Of a DNA stretch of 64,000 nucleotides, positions 56,335 to 64,000 are shown piece after piece; the first letter of the stretch is position 1, and each line of letters starts with the position of its first letter. The notes under the pieces are model-generated. The model saw nothing but the letters and a program-made list of their open reading frames with translations, did no database searches and was not told where the DNA came from. The position numbers and the translations under genes are program-made. This DNA is from Athripsodes cinereus. Its lineage: Eukaryota > Arthropoda > Insecta > Trichoptera > Leptoceridae. The stretch is taken from assembly GCA_947579605.1 (NCBI GenBank), contig OX388329.1, forward strand, positions 26,368,299-26,432,298, in the 5' to 3' direction.

Positions 56335-56731
56335 GCCTGAAATATCTGTGTTCAAAAACTTTTTTACAATATTACAAGTGTTTATTATAATAGATTTTTG
56401 AATTTTAATGTACCTACAAATTAACCGGTAAATCTAATTTTTGTAAATTATTTATTAAAGATTTCGGAGTTACCCCTGTAGCTGACATGACTAAAGGTAT
56501 TATATAAACGGATCTAGAATGCCAAATATTTTTTATTTCTCCTGCTAGTTCTCTATATTTACGTATTTTTTCTGCGAGGGTTGTTTGTATATTATGTGTA
56601 TTTGGGACAGCGATGTCTATTAGGTACGTTATTTTATTACGTTTATCATGTAATACTAAATCGGGTCTATTATGATGTATTTGTCTATCTGTTATTTTTG
56701 TTTTATCATAATAATTAATATTTACTGACAA
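56335..56731 (-). mobile_element. R2-like LINE tail with PD-type endonuclease motif
   Basis: A 105-codon minus-strand frame reads I-T-D-R-Q-I-H-H-N-R-P-D-L-V-L-H-D-K, then Y-L-I-D-I-A-V-P-N, then A-E-K-I-R-K-Y-R-E-L-A, then P-L-V-M-S-A-T-G-V-T-P-K-S-L. The N-R-P-D ... L-I-D-I-A-V-P ... K-Y spacing resembles the PD-(D/E)xK restriction-like endonuclease at the C-terminus of R2-type non-LTR elements. After a stop the expected family tail is still traceable (L-V-I-L, K-K-F-L-N). The copy is a 5'-truncated remnant with stops past 56414. Clade is an inference from motif order. Confidence 0.75.
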
Positions 56732-57128
56732 AACCTAGTTACTCCTTATGATTACATAAGAGTTAAAGTTTTACTATGAGATATGTTATAATAAAATCAC
56801 TCATTTGCATTCTAATGTCAAAATTATCTTTTTAACTTTACGCAGCATAACAATTAATAAATAATTCCACCCTTTAACTCACGTAAGATAATAATACATA
56901 CTTACATATACCTATTCTCAGATCTGCGCACCCGTTAATTTGAATTTAATATTCATTAATCCGTTCACGATAATTAATATCGTTATTTTTTAAACATAAT
57001 GCAAATTATAGTTAATCGTTACATTTCATTATATAGAGCGTCGAGTAGCTTTAAAAAGAGCTAATTCTGGTAACGGTAACAGTTCTTAAAAATCATTGAT
57101 ATACGGTATCTTGATAAGAGTCACAAAA
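56732..57128. other. unassigned AT-rich sequence
   Basis: No supported feature. Confidence 0.35.
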
Positions 57129-57300
57129 TTTAGGAATATTAGAATAGAATAGAATAGAATTTATTCAATAAAATAGTTTACAATTACAATTATATAGAAA
57201 TTATACAAGTTTATTTTTTTATAACATAAAACAAGAATATCTAGTTCCCCATTCAGCACATGGAATTAAGAGCTGGTATGAGGGGAACAATTAAAATAAT
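57129..57300 (-). mobile_element. LINE 3' UTR with (TTCTA)n tail
   Basis: On the minus strand 'gttcccctcataccagctct' and 'gctgaatggggaactagata' lead to TGAATAAAT and a (TTCTA)n microsatellite. The polyadenylation-like AATAAA and short tandem tail fit a LINE 3' end. Family not otherwise seen here. Confidence 0.6.
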
Positions 57301-57349
57301 ATTTCAAAATTAACAATTTTATTTCCGAGATGTTCAACTTTAGACCCAT

Positions 57350-57512
57350 CAGCCACGAGCTTACAACATTCTCACTGTAGGTGAAATTGGTGAACGTTGT
57401 CATTCCTCACCGCTGAATTGTAGATATGAATCGTCTTATGCATCAGGTTTAACACCTGGTTTTTGCAGGGCAATCGAAAACTTCTATAGAAAGAGAAGGA
57501 ACCTATTCTTTA
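57350..57512 (-). repeat. repeat family X, diverged copy
   Basis: 'ctcaccgctgaattgtagat', 'caggtttaacacctgg' and 'gcagggcaatcgaaaacttc' match the reverse of family X. Confidence 0.55.
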
Positions 57513-59934
57513 CCTTATATCATCGTTTTAACGTTTTTATTCATTTTAAACGAATTAAAACAATGTAAAAAATGTATTTCAATTAATGAAAAAATGAGTT
57601 AATGTCCAGTAGACATTTTCTTATATAAATCTTCATGACATTATTTATGACAAATACTTAATATTATAAGCATTTATCATTATACGATCTCCTTCATGGC
57701 GTCATACAAAAGAACGGGGTCTGTTATTACGAATATTAACAATATACCACGAGAAATAACATATTATAACATCGAGTACATATTATTATCACTGGCGTGT
57801 CTAAGGTTTTCATACTGGGTAAGCCCATTGTCAATATATAATAGGTATCACTATTAATTGAAAAAATATTTTTAGGTATTTATTTTATTTTTATTTTATA
57901 GAGACACTCACAGAAAACTGACAACACAATACATAAATTACAAACATACAATAAGATCTGGCCAGTTCCCCAATTAAGAGTGTGTACAGCACGCACAATC
58001 AGAGAATTCAATTAAAGCGTGATTCAATATAATGCCACGATAATGATAATCTCTATATAGTGATAATCCTGCCAATGCACAAGTATAATATGAACACAAT
58101 ATTTCCATCTCAATTTAAAAGTTCAAGTTTCATCTCAAGTATGATATCAAAGCACATAAAATATTGAATCAAAGTTCTATGCAATGATCACCTATTCGAG
58201 AAATGAAACGCTCAACGATAACTTTTCTTTACTGACCGAACGAGAACCAATGCATTCAACACACTATGATTTTTAGTATAAGCCCAGCTTATGGCTTTTA
58301 CATTTTTCCGTACTACCGTGTACTACCGTGAATACCTGTAAAATACAGTACGTTTGAAGTAACGAGCGAGACAAAAAAAAATAAACCGCGTTCAATACAA
58401 CGAGTGCTGTGAAACAAAATATTAAGAACAACAGCTCAGTTGCATACTATAGCCAGTAAGATGCTTCGGACAACATCGCGTCAAATTCAAGCATGGTGAA
58501 CGATTGTGCGCAAAATTTACACTGCACGTAATTTTACCAATTTCTAATTATTATTCTAAGAAAGGAAATCTCAGATGAAGCCCAACTTTTCGACTTGTAT
58601 AAAAGACACGCTACTGCGTATTATCTATCGTAGATAAAATTACAATAATTAACATGAAAAAGACATCTTTTGTGCTATGAAGTCAACTGAATATTGCGTC
58701 ATACATATTATTATGTTACTATAGTATAATTTAATATGACGATACCAAATGAGTGACTAATCAGTCACTCTCATAATATTGCAACAATAAAAAATTATCC
58801 ACTTTTTATTACATTAAGGTCTAATATTTAAATGAGACGCTAGGTAACCATGATAATAAAGTCAACCATATCTAGACTTTTTTTTTCATTTATGTTTACT
58901 AAGCTTCAAGCTGTCACGTATATTTTTTTTGAATAAGAAATGAACGATCTTCGAGGGAATCTCCTTGCTGTTATGAAAACGTATTGTTTTATCATGATTA
59001 CAACTTAATACTTATATGTAAGGGCTGCTATGTGCCACCGGGAGTTGCCTTATCTATCCCTTACATTTTAGGGTAAATTAGACCTGTGATCAGTTTAAGT
59101 TCAGTGAATAAAAATACAGAATTAAACAAGACAAGATGAATTTCATAATGAGGTTTTTTTATCTTAAGGGCACCTAAATATATGGATGCTACATAAGTTA
59201 TCTCAATAATGAAGTTCCCTTGTGGAGCACCCAAAAAAAACAAATATCCTACTGGGTGTTTAGTGCATTATATATCATACTGTATCGTCGCATTGGTACC
59301 ATAATACAAGGCTCAATTTTAATCTTGGGACAATCTCGTCCTTTATGAATTGTCCATGTATAAATATCGCTATTTTTTTCTATAAGATTTCAAATGTCCC
59401 ATGTAAATGTTTCTTCGATTCCTTTAGGTACACTTTGTGATGAGAAAATTATGATACTTATTCATGTCATATTTTTTTTATGCACGGGAAGGATGAGCAG
59501 TGTGTTTACTGACTATCATCCCATTCGAGTCAAAATCGTGACACATGCGTTCAGGCAAATATAATTTATATAAAGTAATTATTATTATTATGATTAAAAG
59601 CGTAAACTTTAAATATCTATTACGTTACCCTAGATTCAAACCAGCTTATTCCGCAGTTGTTATATCCGGTAAAGGACGAGTCACTACAAATTTTAACAAG
59701 TTTTACACCTTGATATAAATGTATTAAAATATATCTAGGTAATGTAGGTAACATTTTATATAAAATACGGGTATATACTCAATATTTTTAGTAACCTCCT
59801 TTCATACGATGAATTGAATGAGAAATTCTCCAGTGCAAATATTTGTATAAATATTTTTCCGCGCAAAAGTTCTGTTACACGATAAAATATATACTTCATA
59901 AAAATTTATTAATAATCATCTAAACTTAATTGCT
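57513..59934. other. unassigned AT-rich sequence, 2.4 kb
   Basis: No gene. 57793-57830 has the 'actggcgtgtctaaggtttt' block shared with 28.67 and 61.57 kb. 59330-59540 has faint similarity to family X. A short tandem 'ccgtgtacta' pair sits near 58314. Confidence 0.35.
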
Positions 59935-60050
59935 CTTCAACGCCCCTACCAGGGGTACACAACAAAAACCTTCCTCCAAGATTCAGAGATTCTCTGTACC
60001 GATTGATTCACCCCAATATTCTTTGTGCTCGAATATCATTATCATATTTT
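59935..60050 (-). mobile_element. LINE group B, diverged 3' fragment
   Basis: 'caacgcccctaccaggggta', 'cagagattctctgtaccgat' and 'tttgtgctcgaatatcatta' align with the 3' end of group B at 33.24 kb. Diverged and frameshifted; a LINE (TTTA)-type tail of another family follows at 60050. Confidence 0.65.
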
Positions 60051-60238
60051 TTTTATTTTTATTTCATTTATTCAGTAATGATCAGACAGTTGAAACAATC
60101 AGTAAAAACAATAAAAGACAACAATGAGCAAACCAATTTAGATCCCCTTCTAACCAATCTAATAAACATAAATTTGAGACTTAAAATGATAAAACACATA
60201 AAAATGTAAAAATAATATAGAAACCAAATTTTATATCT

Positions 60239-60417
60239 ATTTTTTTTTTTTAAAAGATATATCTGGGTTTTGTTATAAACCCAAATACAACCTTATACAC
60301 CTTTCACAGTAAGCTAAAAGCTTGTGTCGTGAAAGGGGAGTTTGCCGGCACCTGGGATCGAACCTCGGACCCCTTGTTCACGAGGCCGAGGCTCTACCTC
60401 CAGGCTACCGACGAACC
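60239..60417 (-). mobile_element. tRNA-derived SINE, family 1, full-length
   Basis: Poly-T, body, then the reversed B box (gggatcgaacc) and the complete head to 'ggctaccgacgaac'. Near identical to the 556-bp copy over most of its length. Confidence 0.9.
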
Positions 60418-60943
60418 CATTTTTACTATTATATTATAAAATATCTTAACAGTTCAGATGCCTACCACACTCTGGTTAGCAATATACGCACATCTTCATC
60501 AACTTTTTTGTCTTCAAAAATAAAATTTCACTGCGTTGACGGTTATTCCTTTTTTTGTCTTCGGTCAATATAGATAAGATTCCTTCCCTTTCCCCTTCCC
60601 CTCTCCTTTGCACAGATATCGCATTTAATTTACTTACTATTTATTCTTATCTCTTATTATATTTTATGTATGTGTTTTCTTGTTTATATTTTTATTTTCA
60701 ATTTGAGCATTTATTCTTATTTGTATGTGTTTTCCTCTTTCTGGAAGATTTTCCGCTATCAGCTGTTTTTATTTTCTGTGCGTAGTTTGTGTAAACATGG
60801 TTTTATGTTCTGTCAAAAAAGATTAATATTAATAATAATTATTATTATATAAGCATTTTCCTACAAAGTTGCACATAAAAATAAATATTTTAAATATACT
60901 GTTATTACCTACTGTTTCTAATGACTGTAATAAAATTATAAAG
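60418..60943. other. unassigned AT-rich sequence
   Basis: No supported feature; overlapping 60-83-codon frames are Phe/Leu/Tyr-rich and AT-driven. Confidence 0.35.
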
Positions 60944-60975
<32 letters not shown>

Positions 60976-61450
60976 CTTTATTGCACAAAATTAGTATACA
61001 AAGAAGAAAAAACATGGTAACATAACAATAAAATACATAATTTTGTGCAATGGGCGAGTTTATTGCTGAAGCGCAATATCTTCCAACTAACCCATTAAAC
61101 AAAAACAAATAATAATAATAATATATAAATAAATAAGTAAAACAAAATAAAATAAATTAAGGTATACATATAGATAAATATATAAATAAACACATATGTA
61201 CACCAAAATAAATTTACACATAAAATAAGCTACTCAAATATAATACCTAATCAAAAGAAATAACATTGGATAAGCGACTCGACACAGATGTTGAGTAGGG
61301 ACGGATGGGATAAAGTGGAAGGGATGGGGGTAGGACTGCTCATCGTGTTTGGATACACGAAAAATAAAAAAATAAAAAAAAAAAATATATAGAAAAATAT
61401 TGAAAACCTTAGGAATTTTTTGTATGTAAACGCAACAGAAGACTAGATAA
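60944..61450 (-). mobile_element. LINE 3' UTR with terminal stem-loop, copy 3
   Basis: Inverse of 47575-48030 with the same block order. It begins with a long (aat)10 microsatellite at 60944-60975, then the terminal stem arms and 'gggcgagtttattgctgaag', and ends 'caacagaagactag'. It is the best match to copy 2. Confidence 0.8.
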
Positions 61451-62239
61451 AGATAAGCTTTAATTCATACATACTTTAAAATATTACTATATTTTGTATT
61501 TCCTGACTTCTACATAGCTGTGTATTGAAGGAAAACTATGCTATGTGGATATTAGCACATGTTGACATTAGTGGTGTGTCTAAGGTTTTTATACTCTTAA
61601 TCACTCACAATTGAAGTTATTAAGTATGTATGGTGAAAACAAAAGTTCCATTATACTTTAAAAGTAAAATTTAAAAATTAAATAAATAAAATTAGACGTG
61701 AGAAAGACTCCAAGAGGCGACGAGCTTATAAAAATAAAAAAGAAGCGCTACAAGCCGGATAAGACGGGATTACACTTTCAGCGACAATTTTGAGATTCAG
61801 GCTCATGATGTCATCATTGAGCACTGAATCGCGTAAAAGCGATATATTTCTGTGTATATGTGTGTTTGTGTTAATGTTGATGAGAGGAAATTGATCCAAT
61901 TGATTTGTATATTGTTTTGACGTTGTGAATAATTGTATTGGTTTAATTTTGTATTGTGCTGGTAGATTTTGTTGAACGTTTGATAAATGTACATGAGAAC
62001 TGAAAGTTTGCTATTTGTAACTAATTCTTGTGTATTAATATTTCTAGCTGATTCTTATATGTGTGTTAATGTTATAGTTGAAATCCGACCCTCCGCACAA
62101 ACATTTAGTTGCTTAAAGAGGGAGCATTTTTACTGTGTATAATATTATTTTGTTATTGTAATATCAATGTATACTGTGTATTTATGAATGAAATAGAATA
62201 AGTAAATTAAAAAAAAATTGACTAAGGAAACGATATTTT
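61451..62239. other. unassigned AT-rich sequence
   Basis: No gene; contains the 'agtggtgtgtctaaggtttt' block at 61571. Confidence 0.35.
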
Positions 62240-62400
62240 TTTTTCGGAAGTTTTCTTTTCTGTAAGACCTCACGTATACGACAATTAATTGAATGTCTTA
62301 TTTTTTATTGGCATGGAGATGACAATCTGGAATTTTTTTACATACAGTTGGTACGCTTGTTATCACAGTTATGGGATAATGCCATGATACTAATTTTAAT
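62240..62400 (+). repeat. repeat family X, diverged copy
   Basis: 'ttcggaagttttcttttctg', 'attggcatggagatgacaat', 'acatacagttggtacgcttg' and 'tatgggataatgcc' follow the family order. The centre is lost. Confidence 0.55.
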
Positions 62401-63085
62401 GACTTTTTTTAAATTAAGTTTGCGGAAAAAGTTTTCATTTTGAGTTCTTTAAAACTGCAATTTACAAAAGAGTTCAATCTAATGTAACATTTATGTGAAT
62501 AATAGCAATAAAAAAACAATATTAATATTAAAATAAGTCAAAATATGGTTTTCGGGCTCTGCTGACATTTTACTACAAAGATATTTGTCTAGTTTCAATT
62601 CCAAAACAATCATAATTAAAGATTAAAAATGAACTAAATAACAATATTTATTTTTCACATAAACTTTTTTACATAGTTACTGAACGCTTGGTTTTGCTAA
62701 GCGAAGAGAATATTCTTCTTTATTAGAGTTCTCTTATAAACGTTAACTTAGCTTGAGGAAAGCACTCAGCACTTTAAAAATTGCATGTGAAAAATAAAGC
62801 TTTGTTGCATTTCTTATTGTTTTACATACTATAATTTCTCTCGTACATTAAGACATTACGCGTATATATTATAAAGTTCTAAATTGTGTGACATAATATA
62901 AAATCTCACTGAACGGACAATCGGACGGACACTCACGCGATTCGTGTCAACCATATCGTACATGAGAGATTATTTATTGTCACACTACGTGCAGTACAAA
63001 CTACAATTTTTTTTTATAATATAGGTAGACTTATAATAACTTTAAAAAACCTGTGCCCAATACTTCACTCTAATATTTTTCGTAT
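62401..63085. other. unassigned AT-rich sequence
   Basis: No supported feature. Confidence 0.35.
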
Positions 63086-63545
63086 TTTTTTATTTATTTA
63101 TTTATTCTTTACTGTACATTAATAACAAGCAAATTCACACAAAATACATTTAAAACAAAGACAATCATACAATCAATATACAGAGGGCGAGTTTATCGCA
63201 GAGGCGCGATTTCTTCCAACTAACCCAATTTCATGAAACTTTCACATAAATAAAATCTTAAAGAAAGGAGAGAGGAGGTAAAAAAGGAGAAGAATATGTA
63301 GGAAAAGGGACTAGGATACAGAAGCCATATTTTGTGTGATAAAATGGTCTTTGACCGCCCGCTTGAAAGCTTGAAGAGTGGGGAGCAACCTTATCATACT
63401 GTTTTGCTCGTAATGTATTATTGATTGCCATTTTATTTACAATGTTGGATTCGGAGAAAATGTAGCTCTTTCTGTTAGCCTTATTTTAGAGTTTTTTTTT
63501 ATTCGAAAGTTTTCAAATTTAGTCCTTGCTGCAATAGTAAAGGGT
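63086..63545 (-). mobile_element. LINE C-terminus plus 3' UTR (group E-like)
   Basis: Minus-strand frame (63311-63540, one internal stop) encodes I-P-F-T-I-A-A-R-T-K-F-E-N-F, then R-L-T-E-R-A-T-F, and L-P-T-L-Q-A-F-K-R-A-V-K-D-H-F-I-T before a stop. The terminal amphipathic stretch is typical of CR1/Jockey-type tails. The 3' UTR then runs 'gggttagttggaagaaatcg', 'cgataaactcgccctctgta' and 'tgtacagtaaagaataaata' into (TAAA)n. This locus ties the orphan tails elsewhere to a LINE. Confidence 0.75.
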
Positions 63546-64000
63546 ATGTCCTCATGTCCTCTAGTCCTGAGCGTGAAAGCAGTAGGTACCTATGGTTGAT
63601 TTTCTCGCAACGCCAGACAATGAAACATGTTGTGGAAAATATGCTCTACGAGTATATGATTTTGAGTTTGACTGGGAGGACCTACTTACATGAGTTTACC
63701 ACAGATGATGCTGACTGGCTTGGAATTTCACCATTCACTCTATACGGTTAAAATGCCAAAGCTTAAAAATCACGATGATCCTTATCGGAGTCTATTATCT
63801 CCGTCGAATATGCCAATAAACTGCAAACCTTACGAATTTTTCGAAATAAGCATAAAAATTCAGGATAATAAATCTTTATTATACCTCGATTTAGTCTGAC
63901 ATAAGCGCTATATACCACCTGTTTCTTTTATGTTTTTTCTCATATCTGTTCTTTCAGGACGGATGGCTGCACTTATTATTGTATAGTGACTTCGTCCAGC
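63546..64000. other. unassigned, less AT-biased sequence
   Basis: Two overlapping plus-strand frames (63554-63751 and 63690-63899) have more balanced composition than usual here. I recognise no domain. It may be more of the LINE just described on the minus strand, or unrelated. Confidence 0.3.

Overview
The window is AT-rich insect nuclear DNA, most likely from a moth or butterfly. The reasons are the tRNA-derived SINEs, RTE-like LINE 3' ends that close in (GAT)n or (GTGA)n, Penelope-type hammerhead motifs, hAT remnants and the frequent 'taggtacctac' texture. I found no host protein-coding gene, rRNA, true tRNA gene or CRISPR array. No operons or ribosome-binding sites apply. The window reads as a long intergenic or intronic tract built almost entirely from mobile-element debris.

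The recognisable coding sequence is all retrotransposon or transposon C-terminus. At least seven non-LTR (LINE) groups are present as short 5'-truncated copies. (A) RTE-like: 4.9, 12.8 and 18.4 kb. (B) a second RTE-like family ending in (GAT)n: 20.6, 24.9, 33.2-34.0, 50.8 and 59.9 kb. (C) a family with a W-Q-D-H...R-R-A-C-M-R-N-C-M tail: 2.4, 16.4, 26.2, 42.9, 46.6 and 48.8 kb. (D) an L-L-Y-G-C-E-T-W-T family: 19.4 and 28.1 kb. (E) CR1/L2-like tails: 6.8, 23.3 and 63.3 kb. (F) a C-D-C-G...H-L-L-E-C tail family: 29.85 and 55.7 kb. (G) an R2-like PD-endonuclease tail: 56.4 kb. A lone RT palm fragment lies at 52.1 kb. Several insertions have clear target-site duplications (8-14 bp) that I located by eye. 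Many further 3'-UTR tails share one conserved box and, in one subfamily, a terminal stem-loop.

The most unusual layer is a set of hammerhead-ribozyme-like motifs on both strands (7.6, 8.4, 16.7, 32.8, 45.35, 45.49 and 48.7 kb). They fall into four sequence families. Three loci are divergent foldbacks: a perfect 107-bp inverted repeat at 45.3 kb with one ribozyme on each strand, a perfect 73-bp inverted repeat at 16.7 kb, and a roughly 65-bp one at 8.4 kb. Helix III is palindromic or nearly so in each family, which fits dimeric action as described for Penelope-like retroelements. One family carries a paired change at core positions 3 and 8 (C-G to U-A) in all three copies.

Other structure includes a hAT derivative with 14-bp TIRs and a perfect 8-bp duplication (39.0 kb), a (GCGGAT)-rich MITE (48.2 kb), a foldback built of 20-bp inverted arrays around an RTE insertion (12.4-13.6 kb), a long-hairpin MITE (10.1 kb), two tRNA-derived SINE families, an unnamed ~240-bp repeat with at least 12 copies (family X), local tandem duplications and small hairpins. 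Repeat families X and Y and LINE groups A-G are labels used only here.
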